64,000 nucleotides of DNA from CALKWS01 sp051020515 (GTDB taxonomy: Bacteria; Actinomycetota; Actinomycetes; Actinomycetales; Beutenbergiaceae), in the NCBI RefSeq assembly GCF_051020515.1, contig NZ_CP194857.1, positions 124,001 through 188,000 on the forward strand, written 5' to 3'. Positions 1-9,301 of this stretch are shown in pieces; the first letter of the stretch is position 1, and the number at the start of each line of letters is the position of its first letter. The notes beneath the pieces are model-generated. The model saw only the letters and a program-made list of their open reading frames with translations. It was not told the DNA's origin and ran no database searches. The position numbers and the translations under genes were made by a program.

Positions 1-282
1 CCCGAATCGGTCACGGCCACCTCGGGCGCGGTGACCGCCCTCGTGGGTGAGGTCGCCGCCTATGTGGAGCCACCGGCACCGGCGCAGCCACAGCAGCGCG
101 CCAACGCAGGGCGTGGTCGCTCCGGTGGCCGTGGTCGTGGTGGGGCCCCTCACGGCGGGTCCAGTTCGGGCGCCGGTGGCTCCTCCGGGCCGGGCCGGCG
201 GCGTAGGTCCCGCGGGCACAGTCGCTCCGGGGCGCCCCGTGGCCGGGCAGGTGGCTCCCAGACGAGGTCGGCTTCGGTCTAG
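1..282 (+). CDS. C-terminal fragment of an Arg/Gly-rich protein, possibly a DEAD-box RNA helicase
   Basis: The frame is open from the first base of the window to a TAG at 280-282, so this is the 3' end of a gene that begins upstream. The visible 93 residues begin with a short ordinary stretch and become an Ala/Pro linker. They end in a low-complexity basic tail of Arg-Gly and Ser-Gly repeats (for example GRGRSGGRGRGG). Such RG-rich tails are typical of RNA-binding proteins and are common at the C terminus of actinobacterial DEAD-box helicases. That identity is an inference, because none of the helicase motifs lie inside the window. The next gene follows on the same strand after about 150 bases. 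Confidence 0.45.
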   Translation, partial: PESVTATSGAVTALVGEVAAYVEPPAPAQPQQRANAGRGRSGGRGRGGAPHGGSSSGAGGSSGPGRRRRSRGHSRSGAPRGRAGGSQTRSASV

Positions 283-435
283 GTTCGACCGCCCGGCGCG
301 GCTCAGTCGGCCGCGGAGGTCCCGTCGGATCGACGTCCCCGGGGTGCCCTCGGAGGGTTCGCGGCCACCGGTTGCGCCTGTTCGTCCCACCCATACGCTG
401 AGAGTTCTTGCCGCCGGGCCACGGAAGGACCCGCT

Positions 436-1956
436 ATGACCCAGCTCTGGTTCGCCGAACGCACCCTCCCCACCTTCGACGATCCCGACCTGTCGGCCCA
501 CTACGAGGTGGCCGTGGTAGGCGCCGGGATCACCGGTCTGGCCACAGCCGTGCTGCTGGCGGAGTTGGGGCATCGGGTGATCGTCCTGGAGGCGCGCACC
601 ATCGGCGCCGGCACCACGGGGGCTTCGAATGCGAAGATCTCGCTGGTGCAGGGCACCCGGTTCTCCTCCATCGCGGGCAAGCATCCGGCCGAGACGCTGG
701 GCCAGTACGTCAGCGGCAACCGGTTCGGGATGGACTGGTTGCTGCGGTTCTGTGCCGAGCACGAGGTGGCGGTACAACACCCGGCGGGCATCACCTACGC
801 CGCCGACGCCGGTGGGCTGGGCCAGGTGGAACGCGAGCACGAGTTGCTCACCGAGCACGGCCTGGACCCGTTCTGGCGCGATGAGGACGACGTGCCGTTC
901 CCGTTCGCCGGCGGCACCGGATTGCCCGATCAGGCCCAGGTGAACCCGGTGGAGTTGCTGGCGGCACTGACCTCGGCTGCCGAGGCCGCCGGCATCACCC
1001 TGGCCACCGGGCACCGGGTGGTTTCGGTGGGCAGCGACCGCGACCCGACGTTGGCCACCACCAAGGGAGAGGTGAACGCCGATCGGGTGGTGTTGGCCAC
1101 CGGCATCCCGATCGCCGACCGCGGCGGCTTCTTCGCGCGGGTGGTGCCGCAGCGCTCCTACCTGACGGCGGCGCACCTGCCGTCGGCAGGGCAGATGGAC
1201 ATGTACCTGGCGGTCGACACCGTTGGCTGGTCGGTGCGCACCGCACCGGCGGAGACGGGCCAGTGGGTGCTGGCCGGGGGGTACGCCCACGAGGTGGGTC
1301 ATGCCGAGTCCGAGGCCGCCCGGCTGGAGGACCTGACCGGCTGGGCCCGCTCTCACTTCGGTGCGGACCCGGCGCACCGGTGGTCCGCCCAGGACTACCA
1401 CCCGGTGGATGAGTTGCCCTACGTGGGGCCCTTGACCCCGACCGGCCGGCGGGTGCTGGTGGCCAGCGGGTTCGCCAAGTGGGGGTTGACGAACGCCCCG
1501 GCCGCGGCCGCGGTTATCGCCGGCCACCTGGGCGGCGCGGTGCCGGAGTGGGCGGATGCGTACCGGAGCTGGCACACCCACGAACTCTCCGGTGCCCGCT
1601 CCGGGGTGACTCACAACGTCAAGGTGGCGGGCACCCTGGCCGCCGACCGGCTCGCGTTCCTGCGCTCCCGGCAGGAGGACCCCTCCGAGGGCGCCGGGTG
1701 CGTGGCCCGCCAGGGGATGCAGGCGGTGGCCACCTCGACGGTGCAGGGCCGCACCCGCAGTGTCTCGGCGACCTGCCCGCACATGAGCGGCCTGGTCCGC
1801 TGGAACGACGCCGAGCAGAGCTGGGACTGCCCGTTGCACGGGTCCCGGTTCACCGCCGCGGGCGACCTGATCGAAGGTCCGGCCACGTCCGGCCTGGAGC
1901 CGGTCGACGACGAAACCGGGCCGGCCGGGAACGGGCCGGCCGAGAACCGCACCTGA
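436..1956 (+). CDS. FAD-dependent oxidoreductase with C-terminal Rieske [2Fe-2S] domain
   Basis: A 506-residue fusion. The N-terminal part is a DAO-type FAD oxidoreductase with a dinucleotide-binding GAGITG motif at residues 29-34, followed by an acidic end of beta-2 (VLEA). The last roughly 90 residues form a Rieske-type iron-sulfur domain with the ligands CPHMSG (C447, H449) and CPLHGSRF (C465, H468). The pairing is known from actinobacterial and cyanobacterial DAO/Rieske proteins, where the cluster probably passes electrons to or from the flavin on an amine or amino-acid-like substrate. The substrate cannot be read from the sequence. The ATG at 436 is chosen because GGAAGGA lies 7 bases upstream. 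No signal peptide is visible, so the protein is probably cytosolic. Confidence 0.88.
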   Translation: MTQLWFAERTLPTFDDPDLSAHYEVAVVGAGITGLATAVLLAELGHRVIVLEARTIGAGTTGASNAKISLVQGTRFSSIAGKHPAETLGQYVSGNRFGMDWLLRFCAEHEVAVQHPAGITYAADAGGLGQVEREHELLTEHGLDPFWRDEDDVPFPFAGGTGLPDQAQVNPVELLAALTSAAEAAGITLATGHRVVSVGSDRDPTLATTKGEVNADRVVLATGIPIADRGGFFARVVPQRSYLTAAHLPSAGQMDMYLAVDTVGWSVRTAPAETGQWVLAGGYAHEVGHAESEAARLEDLTGWARSHFGADPAHRWSAQDYHPVDELPYVGPLTPTGRRVLVASGFAKWGLTNAPAAAAVIAGHLGGAVPEWADAYRSWHTHELSGARSGVTHNVKVAGTLAADRLAFLRSRQEDPSEGAGCVARQGMQAVATSTVQGRTRSVSATCPHMSGLVRWNDAEQSWDCPLHGSRFTAAGDLIEGPATSGLEPVDDETGPAGNGPAENRT

Positions 1957-1999
1957 GGTCCGCGGCCGACCCGGGCTGCGCGCGTGTGGCTCGGTCCGG

Positions 2000-2896
2000 C
2001 TAGGGGGTGGGTTGGCCACCGTTGACGTGGATGGTGGCCCCGAGCACGTAACTGGACTCGGAGGAGGCCAGGAACACATACGCGGGCGCCAGTTCCGTGG
2101 GCTGCCCGGCCCGGCCCAGCCCGACGTCCTTGCCGAAGTCGGGCAGTTTCTCGATCGGCTGGCCATCACTCGGTTGGATGGCCGTCCAGATCGGCCCGGG
2201 CGCCACGGCATTGACCCGGATGCCCTTCGGGGCGAGTTCCTCGGCCAGACCCTTGGAGAAGTTGTTGATCGCGGCCTTGGTGGCGGCGTAGTCCAGCAGC
2301 GTGGGCGAGGGCTGGTAGGCCTGGATCGAGGTGGTGTTGATGATGCTGGAACCCGGCTGCAGGTGCGGGAGTGCTGCCCTGGTCAGGCGGAACATGGACA
2401 GGATGTTGGCGGTGAAGGTCTCCTCGAGCTGGTCATCGGACAGGTCCGCCAGGCCCTCGATCGCCACCTGCTTGGCGGCATTGTTGACCAGGATGTCGAG
2501 TCCGCCCAACTCACGAACGGCCTCCTCCACCACCCGGCTGGGGTACTCGGGGTCCATCAAGTCGCCGGGGATCTGCACCACCCGCTGACCTGACTCGGTG
2601 ATGATGCGTGCCACGTTGGCCGCGTCGGTCTCCTCCGCTGGGAGGTAGGCGATCGCCACGTCCGCTCCCTCACGGGCGAACGCCACGGCGGTGGCGGCCC
2701 CGATCCCGGAGTCGCCGCCGGTGATCAAGGCCTTGCGCCCCTTGAGCCGACCGGTGCCGCGGTAGGTGTGCTCGCCGATGTCGGGCACCGGGTCCATTTC
2801 CGCTTCCAGTCCCGGTTCGGGTTGGCGCTGCTCGGGCGGGCTGATCGAGGCGAATCGTTCGACCGGGTTGGTGAACTCGAGCTGGTCGGTGGCCAT
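2000..2896 (-). CDS. SDR family oxidoreductase (glucose/ribitol dehydrogenase-like)
   Basis: A 298-residue classical short-chain dehydrogenase. It has an N-terminal extension of about 50 residues ending near GTGRL, typical of the YhdF/YghA-like stress-associated SDRs. The cofactor motif TGGDSGIG is at 59-66, NNA at 138-140, and the catalytic set is S190, Y203 and K207 (YAATK). The C terminus closes with the usual GATIHVNGG turn. It should reduce or oxidise a sugar or polyol-like carbonyl with NAD(P)H; the substrate is unknown. The ATG at 2896 is preceded by GGAGG at a good distance. It lies on the same strand as the downstream half of a possible stress operon with the zinc alcohol dehydrogenase that starts at 4156. 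Confidence 0.9.
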   Translation of the reverse strand: MATDQLEFTNPVERFASISPPEQRQPEPGLEAEMDPVPDIGEHTYRGTGRLKGRKALITGGDSGIGAATAVAFAREGADVAIAYLPAEETDAANVARIITESGQRVVQIPGDLMDPEYPSRVVEEAVRELGGLDILVNNAAKQVAIEGLADLSDDQLEETFTANILSMFRLTRAALPHLQPGSSIINTTSIQAYQPSPTLLDYAATKAAINNFSKGLAEELAPKGIRVNAVAPGPIWTAIQPSDGQPIEKLPDFGKDVGLGRAGQPTELAPAYVFLASSESSYVLGATIHVNGGQPTP

Positions 2897-2962
2897 GTGT
2901 TCCTCCGTGTTCGTCGTCGGGGTTTCCTACTGCTTGTCCCGGTCGTTGGACCGCGAGTGCGC

Positions 2963-4156
2963 TCAGGCCATCGGATCCAGGACGACCTTGATGCAGCCGT
3001 GGAGCTTCTTCTGGAACATCTCGTAGGCGTGCGGTGCCTCTGCCAGAGGCAGCCGATGGGTGCGCAGGTCCAGCACACCCAGGGGGTCGGCCGGGTCGGT
3101 GACCAGCGGCATCAGGTCATCCACCCATCGGCGTACGTTCGCCTGGCCCATCCGCACGGTGAGCTGCTTGTCGAATGCGGTGAGCATCGGGATCGGGTCG
3201 GCCGTGCCGCCGTACACGCCCGAGAGGGAGATCGTTCCTCCACGACGCACGGTGTGGATCGCGCTGTACAGGGCGGCGAGCCGGTCCAGGCCGGCGGTCT
3301 TCAGCAGAGGCGCCGCCACGGCGTCGGGCAACAACCCGACCACTTTCTGCGCGGCCCCGGCGACCGGTGACCCGTGCGCCTCCATCCCGACGGCGTCGAT
3401 CACCGAATCCGGTCCGCGCCCCTGGGTGAGGTCACGCACCACGGCACCGAGGTCGTCGATGTCGCGCAGGTCCAGGACGTGCGCCCCGTGCCGCTGGGCC
3501 ATCGCCAGCCGTTCCGGCACCAGGTCCGCGGCCAGGACTGTCTCGGCCCCGAGGTGGCGGGCGATCCGGGCCGACATCTGCCCGATCGGTCCCAGCCCCA
3601 GCACCAGCACGCTGCCGCCGGCGGGGATGTGCGCGTACTGCACCGCCTGCCATGCGGTGGGAAGCACATCGGAGAGGTACAGGTACCGCTCGTCGGGTTC
3701 GTCGTCGTCGGGCACCTTGATCGGCCCGAAGTCGGCGTGCGGCACCCTCAGGTACTCGGCCTGCCCCCCTGGCACCTGGCCGTACAGCGCGCTGTAGCCG
3801 AACAGCGCGGCACCGGTGCCGTGCTCGCGTACCTGCGTGGTCTCGCACTGGGTGTGCAGCCCGTTGTCACACATCCAGCAGTGACCACAGGCGATCTGGA
3901 ACGGGATCACCACCCGGTCCCCCGGTTTGATGTGCTCCACCTGCGCGCCCACCTCGGTGACCACGCCCATCGCCTCATGGCCGATCACATCACCCTGCGT
4001 CATGAACGGGCCCAGCACCGCGTACAGGTGCAGGTCCGAGCCGCACACGGCGGTGGAGGTCACCTGCACGATCGCATCGGTGGGCTCCCGTAGCCGCGGC
4101 GTCGGCACCTCATCGACGCCGACCTTCTCCTTGCCTTGCCAGACGACTGCGCGCAT
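2963..4156 (-). CDS. Zinc-dependent alcohol dehydrogenase, formaldehyde-dehydrogenase-like
   Basis: A 397-residue medium-chain dehydrogenase. Catalytic zinc ligands are C38 (VCGSDLH) and H60-E61 (GHEAMG). The structural zinc loop has C90, C93, C96 and C104. A Rossmann motif GLGPIG lies near residue 186. The roughly 50-residue insertion before the C-terminal part is typical of the FdhA-like glutathione-independent formaldehyde dehydrogenase branch (COG1063) and makes it longer than plain alcohol dehydrogenases of about 350 residues. It lies 66 bases upstream of the SDR gene on the same strand, so the two may be co-transcribed. The substrate is not determined. Confidence 0.88.
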   Translation of the reverse strand: MRAVVWQGKEKVGVDEVPTPRLREPTDAIVQVTSTAVCGSDLHLYAVLGPFMTQGDVIGHEAMGVVTEVGAQVEHIKPGDRVVIPFQIACGHCWMCDNGLHTQCETTQVREHGTGAALFGYSALYGQVPGGQAEYLRVPHADFGPIKVPDDDEPDERYLYLSDVLPTAWQAVQYAHIPAGGSVLVLGLGPIGQMSARIARHLGAETVLAADLVPERLAMAQRHGAHVLDLRDIDDLGAVVRDLTQGRGPDSVIDAVGMEAHGSPVAGAAQKVVGLLPDAVAAPLLKTAGLDRLAALYSAIHTVRRGGTISLSGVYGGTADPIPMLTAFDKQLTVRMGQANVRRWVDDLMPLVTDPADPLGVLDLRTHRLPLAEAPHAYEMFQKKLHGCIKVVLDPMA

Positions 4157-4345
4157 CGAAGGATCACGACCTTCCCTGGGTCAGAGGTGCTACGGGTGGG
4201 CCCCGCCCCGGATCCGCTGGCATCGGGGGTTGTCAACGTAGGTCAGGTCCACCACGGCTGCACGTCGGAGCGACTCGGGTCGCGCCGGGCCGGTTGCTGG
4301 GTGATCCTGAAACGGACCGACATCGGCAACATAAGGGAGCGCATC

Positions 4346-4579
4346 ATGGCTACCTGCGACACCTGCGGCAACAGTTACGACAAGACGATGACGATCACCC
4401 GCGACGACTCTTCGGGGGTGTTCGACAGTTTCGAGTGCGCCATCCACGCCATGGCACCCACCTGCGCACACTGCGGTGTGCGGATCCTGGGCCACGGGGT
4501 GGAGGCCGACGACGTGATCTACTGCTGCGCGCACTGCGCCCGTGGGAGCGGGGAGGACCAGGTGCAGGACCGCGCCTGA
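4346..4579 (+). CDS. Small cysteine-rich metal-binding-like protein
   Basis: A 77-residue protein with paired cysteines: CDTC near the N terminus, a lone C in FECAI, CAHC in the middle and CCAHC near the C terminus. Histidines lie close by. This layout resembles a treble-clef or TRASH-like zinc site, or a small metallothionein-type actinobacterial protein. It begins at an ATG preceded by AAGGGA. Homologues I recall are conserved in actinobacteria and unnamed. The flanking genes are read on the opposite strand, so it is monocistronic. No membrane segment or signal is visible. The function is unknown; zinc or copper binding is the natural guess. Confidence 0.72.
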   Translation: MATCDTCGNSYDKTMTITRDDSSGVFDSFECAIHAMAPTCAHCGVRILGHGVEADDVIYCCAHCARGSGEDQVQDRA

Positions 4580-4677
4580 GGAGGGCACGTTCCCGGGCTC
4601 GGGCCCGACCGTCGGCGGTCAGGGATCGCCGCCGGCTTGCGTCATCGCCGCCTACGGCCTGCAGTCGCGCGCGATTC

Positions 4678-5725
4678 TCAGACGGCGTCGCGGCCCATCC
4701 GGAGCAGCACCTTGCCCGGGTCCATCTGCCCGGCTGCCATCTCGGCGAAGACCTCAGGTGCCTGGGCGAGCGGGACCTCCCTGCTGATCAGTTTGCCCGC
4801 GTCCATGCCCGCCTGGCCGAGGAGGTCCACCGCGTGGGCGAACACCTCCCGGCTGTAGCAGAAACTCCCCACCAGGTGGCGCTGGCCGGTGCTGATCGCG
4901 AACGCCGGGATGCTCACTCGCGGGGTACCCATGCCCACCAGCACCACGGTGCCCTGCGGCCCCACGGAGTGCAGGCAGTCGGCCAGGGTGGCATCCACGC
5001 CGACGGCGTCGACCGCCACCTGGGCGGGCCCGTCCAGGATCTCCAGCACCTGCTCGCTCGCCGGACCCTCGGCCGGGTCGATGGTGGTGGCGCCCAGTTG
5101 CTCGCACAACTGTCGCCGACCCTTCACCGGCTCACTGACCACCACGTGCTCGGCACCGGCGCGCAGCGCTGCCAGCACCACGGCCTGCCCGATCGGCCCA
5201 CCACCGGTCACCAGCACCGTGCTACCCCCGGAGATACCGCCCTGGCGCACCGCCTGGACGCCCACCGCCAGCGGCTCGGCGAGGGCTCCGTGGGCGAGTG
5301 GGACCCCTTGCGGCAGCGGCAGCACGTTGCCGGCCGGTACGACGATCTGCTCGGCATAGGCCGAAACGATCTCCGGCGCCACCCCGATCACCTTGCCCGA
5401 AACGCAGTGCTGTTCGGCGCCCCGGGCGCACGCGGGGCACTCCCCGCAACTCAGCGCCGGGTTGAAGGTGACCGCCTGGCCGATCGCCAGCCCTGCCTGC
5501 GGCGCTGGCGGCCGGACCGGCGTCCAGGACCTGCCCGACCGCCTCGTGACCCATCACCTGCCCGGGCACGCGCCGACCGTTCTCGCCGGTATAGCCGTGC
5601 AGATCCGTGCCGCAGATCCCGGTATAGGCAAGGGCGATCACGACGTCGTCGCCGTCAACGACCCGCGGGGCGGGACGTTCGTCAATGGTCAGGTGGTGGA
5701 AATCTGTCAGGACCAGGGTTCGCAT
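4678..5725 (-). CDS. Zinc-binding alcohol dehydrogenase (frameshifted)
   Basis: Two reading frames together spell one medium-chain dehydrogenase. The N-terminal part starts at 5725 (MRTLVLTDF) with the zinc motifs TGICGTDLH and GHEAVGQV. The other frame supplies the structural cysteine loop (LSCGECPAC) and the Rossmann motif GGGPIG, running to the stop at 4678. The join lies near 5500-5515, where a single base appears lost or gained in a GC-rich stretch. Once joined, the length (about 348 residues) is normal for the sorbitol/threonine dehydrogenase branch. The exact substrate is unknown. The break is more likely a sequence error than decay, because both halves are intact and many neighbours show similar single-base breaks. 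Confidence 0.75.
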
Positions 5726-5798
5726 CCACCACAGCGTATTCACTCCGGCGCGGGTGCGCAGCGAATGGGACAGTTGCGGGCCCACCGGCCCAGGCCAC

Positions 5799-7423
5799 TC
5801 AGGCCACGTGCTGCCCCTCGAGTGCGAAGGCCTGGACTCGGACCTGCTCGTGCAACCGCTCCAAATCATCGGCCTGCCGGGCGGCGAGCTCGGCCAGGTC
5901 CGTGAAGAGTTCCTCGGGCAGGCCCAGGTCGTCGGCGTAGGTGGCCAGCACCTGCCAGCCGGAGCGTTTGCCGATCACGGCACTGCGCATCAACTCAGTT
6001 CCAGCAACGGCGTCATCGGGGATGTCTGCAGGACCCGCCGGTTCATCTTCAGTCGGCCCAGCCGTTCCCCCACGGCCGCCAAGACCTTACGCGGGCTTCG
6101 TTGGTGCAGGCCCAAGGTGTCCACCACGTCGCTGAGGAAGGCGTGCTCACCCTCGATCTCGGCACTGATACGGGCCAGTTCCGGCCCGAGCCGGGTGGTG
6201 GCGTACTGGCGGGCCATCTGGCCGATCCGGTCCCGTCCGGCGGTCGCACCGGTCAGGTGGTCGGACAGGTACAGGCTCAGCAGCGGTGCGTTGATGTGGT
6301 CCGGCACACCGTCACGTCCGGCCTCCTGCGGCAATGTCGGGCGCGGCCGGGAGGGTGTCATCGTGGTCGCCGCCGCTTCCTCCATGTGCCCGAAACTTCG
6401 CACGCCGGGCACCATGACCGGGGTGGGGGTGCCCTCCGATCCGGCCAAGCCGCGCAACATCTCGGTCAACGTCTCCTCGGCGCCATGGCGTGGTTGCCAA
6501 CCCAGGCCGCGCAGCCGGGAGGAGTCCATCATCGGCAACTCCCGCGCCATATCCACCCACCCCTCATCGGCAGCGGCCAGTCGCGCCTTGTGGCCCAGCG
6601 CAAGCAGCGGCCGCACCAGACCCCACGGCACCTCCACGGTGCGTCCGCGGCCCACCAGGCGGCCCAAGGCGGCCACGTCCAGCACCGGCTCGGCGGCGGC
6701 GTTGAACGCTCCGCGCTCTCCGGCACGCAACACGGTCAGGTAGGCCTCGGCGGCGTCCTCGGCGTGGATCACCTGCACCTGCAGTCCCTGCGGGAGCGGC
6801 ACCACCGGCAACGTGCGCGGGGACAACACCTGCGGGGGGATGAACGGGCCGATGAAGTACCGCGTGATCGCGGCCCCGGCCTCGCGCTGGAACACCAGGG
6901 CGGTGCGCATCCGCGCCACGGCAACCTGGGGATGGGTTGCTTCGAAGTCATCCAGAACGCGCTCCTGGGCGGCCTTGTCCACGCTGTAGTGGGAGGAGCG
7001 CACCCCACCGGCGGACCAGGTCTCATCACGCCGTTGCTTGTCCGGGTCCGGGCTGTAGACGGCCCAGGAGGAGGCCACCAGCAACTGGCCCACCCCGGCC
7101 CGCCCGGCCGCCTCGGCCACCCGCCGGGTGCCATCCACATTCACCTCACGCAACTGGTCCCGACGGGTGTTCGGTTGGATCTGCCAGGCGAGGTGGATCA
7201 CCGCATCGGCGCCGGTGAACAACTCGGTGAGTTCGTCCACGACGTGCTCGCCCTCGGCGATGTCGACGGCGGCCCACTCCACCTGCCCGTACGGCTCGGC
7301 GTCGGTGACCGGTGGACGGCGTGCGATGCCGAGCACGGAACCGATCTCATGGTCGCTGTTCAGGGCCCGCAGCACGGCGGTTCCCACGTTGCCACTGGCT
7401 CCTACGACGACGACTCGGCTCAT
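5799..7423 (-). CDS. NAD-dependent epimerase/dehydratase fused to an unnamed C-terminal helical domain (frameshifted)
   Basis: Residues 1 to about 300 form an extended SDR: VGASGNVG at 7-14, S119, and YSVDK with Y146 and K150. A linker follows, then an all-alpha domain (starting LLSLYLSDHL) that I recognise as a recurring actinobacterial domain of roughly 150 residues with no name. The frame stops at 5990, but the adjacent frame (5799-5993) continues the same domain from LMRSAVIGKR onward. Restoring one G (CTGAG to CTGGAG, near 5998) joins them. The whole protein is then about 541 residues. The catalytic part should act on a nucleotide-sugar or similar substrate; the fused domain has no known role. 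Confidence 0.72.
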
Positions 7424-7466
7424 CCGTCCACGCTAAGCCCATCGGATGGACGCGCAACTCGGCCCC

Positions 7467-7778
7467 TCAGGTGACCAGGCGCAACAGCGCGGTGACGATG
7501 ATCGCCACCGCGAAGGCCACCAGGAACCCGAACCGCAGCAACAGTGCGATCATGGCGGCGCCCACACCGGCGAGCACCCGCCAGTCCACGTCGAAGGAGC
7601 GGTCCCCGGCGGCGAGTTCGGTGACGATCAGGGCCGAGAGCATCGCAACCGGCAGGTACCGTGAGATCGCCTGCACCAGCGGGTGCTCCAGCACCGTCTC
7701 CGGCATCGCGGTCCCGGCCAGTTTCAACAGGTAGCACCCCACCGCGGCCACGATCGTCGCGATCCACAAGGCGCTCAT
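7467..7778 (-). CDS. azlD: AzlD-domain branched-chain amino acid exporter subunit
   Basis: A 103-residue membrane protein with about four hydrophobic segments, matching the AzlD family in length and in the conserved motif SRYLPVAML. AzlD is the small partner of AzlC. Together they export branched-chain amino acids or analogues across the cytoplasmic membrane. Its ATG overlaps the stop of the upstream azlC gene by 4 bases, a sign of translational coupling. Confidence 0.88.
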   Translation of the reverse strand: MSALWIATIVAAVGCYLLKLAGTAMPETVLEHPLVQAISRYLPVAMLSALIVTELAAGDRSFDVDWRVLAGVGAAMIALLLRFGFLVAFAVAIIVTALLRLVT

Positions 7779-8602
7779 CGCCGGCCTCCCCCGGACTCCG
7801 TGCCGGGTTCCTCACCCGTGCTCGCCGGAGCGGCACCCTCACCATGGTGTGCCTTGTCCTTGCGCACCTCAGCCAAGCCGGCCAGCACTGCGATCGCGAC
7901 CGCGGCGAGCACCGGCACCCCCGGCGGTACCAAGGGGATCAGGACCAGGGCCAGCGCCACCGACCCGGCCGCCACCCAACGCGCCCGCGCGGTTCGCAGC
8001 GCAGGCCACAGCAGCGCCAGGAATGCCGCCGGGGCCGCCGCGTCCAGACCGAACGTGGCGGTGTCCAGCACGCTGCCCAGCAGCGCCCCGGCGGCACTGC
8101 CGGCGTTCCACAGCAGGAACATCGCCGCGCCACTTGCCCAGAAGGCGAACCGTTTGGCCCGTGGGCTGCGCTGGGCGATCGTCATCGCGGCGGTCTCGTC
8201 GATCGACAGGTGCCCGGACAGGAACCGGCGCCACCCCTTCGGACGCAGGATCTGGGCGATCGTGACGCCGTAGAAGGTGTTGCGCACCCCGAGCAACAGG
8301 GCCGCCGGGATCGCTGCGAAGGGAGAACCGGAGGCCACCACACCGACGAAGGCGAATTGGGAAGCCCCGGAGAACAGCACCGCCGATAACAGCATCGTCT
8401 GCGCCACGCTCAGTCCCGAAGCCACCGATACGGCACCGAAAGACAACCCGAAGGCGGCAGCGTAGATGGCCAGGGCGATGGCGGCCCGGACGATCTCGGC
8501 TCGCTCGACCAGCGGCTCGCGGGGGTCGAGTTGCCCGGCTGCTCCGCCGAGCCCGGCGGATTCGGCCCGGGCCCCCGGCCCGTGGGTCTGAGATTCGTGC
8601 AC
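7775..8602 (-). CDS. azlC: AzlC family branched-chain amino acid exporter permease
   Basis: A 275-residue membrane protein of the AzlC family. Features include the motif FSGASQFAFVG, the loop LLLGVRNTFYG and a conserved SIDET motif. A hydrophilic N-terminal extension of about 35 residues and a charged C-terminal tail flank the membrane core. It pairs with AzlD (4-base overlap) to form the exporter. A downstream internal start would remove part of the N-terminal extension, so the start is moderately certain. No regulator gene of the Lrp type lies nearby. Confidence 0.88.
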   Translation of the reverse strand: MHESQTHGPGARAESAGLGGAAGQLDPREPLVERAEIVRAAIALAIYAAAFGLSFGAVSVASGLSVAQTMLLSAVLFSGASQFAFVGVVASGSPFAAIPAALLLGVRNTFYGVTIAQILRPKGWRRFLSGHLSIDETAAMTIAQRSPRAKRFAFWASGAAMFLLWNAGSAAGALLGSVLDTATFGLDAAAPAAFLALLWPALRTARARWVAAGSVALALVLIPLVPPGVPVLAAVAIAVLAGLAEVRKDKAHHGEGAAPASTGEEPGTESGGGRR

Positions 8603-8719
8603 ATCTGGATTCTCACACCTGTGCCGACCGGAACGGAACCGGCGTCCACCAGCCGGCCGCCGGGGCGCTAGCGTGGTCGCAGCACAAGTACGCAGCAGAA
8701 GCCCAAGGCGGAGGACGTG

Positions 8720-9259
8720 ATGAGCGAGATCGCATCGGATGACATCAACACCTGGTTCGCGCCCGATGAACTGGCGAGGATCAGGCGTCGGTTGCCGATC
8801 GTGTACGTCGACGCGGTGCCGGTGCGGGTGGACGCCGACGGCACCATCCAGCAGGTGGCGCTGCTACTGCGTACCCCGCGCGATGAGACCATCCAGCGAT
8901 CACTGGTCTCGGGGCGGGTGATGTATCACGAGCGGCTGCGCGATGCGCTGTCGCGACACCTGGACAAGGACCTGGGGCCGATGGCACTGCCCCGGCTGCC
9001 GGTGTCCCTGGTGCCCTTCACCGTGGCCGAGTACTTCCCCACCCCGGGGATCACGCCGTACCACGACCCGCGCCAGCACGCCGTATCGCTGGCTTACATC
9101 GTGCCGGTCGACGGCGACTGCGCGCCCCAGCAGGACGTGCTCGACATCACCTGGCTCAGCCCGGAGGAGGCGCTGAATCCCGGCATCCAGGCCGAGATGG
9201 TCGACGGGCACGGGGCGCTGGTCCGCCAGGCCCTGTCCCACGCCGGCCGGATCGTCTGA
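8720..9259 (+). CDS. DUF4916 family protein with Nudix-like fold
   Basis: A 179-residue protein of the actinobacterial DUF4916 family, related to Nudix hydrolases. It begins with a conserved WFAPDELARIRRRLPIVYVD segment. The Nudix box is degenerate: no clean GX5EX7REUXEEXGU motif is visible, so pyrophosphohydrolase activity is doubtful. The ATG at 8720 is preferred over the GTG at 8717 because GGAGG lies at 8710-8714. It is convergent with rdgB, 42 bases away. The function is unknown. Confidence 0.8.
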   Translation: MSEIASDDINTWFAPDELARIRRRLPIVYVDAVPVRVDADGTIQQVALLLRTPRDETIQRSLVSGRVMYHERLRDALSRHLDKDLGPMALPRLPVSLVPFTVAEYFPTPGITPYHDPRQHAVSLAYIVPVDGDCAPQQDVLDITWLSPEEALNPGIQAEMVDGHGALVRQALSHAGRIV

Positions 9260-9301
9260 GGTCGCGCTCGGGCCCTGCGACGCGATCAGGGCGGGCTGGG
9301 C

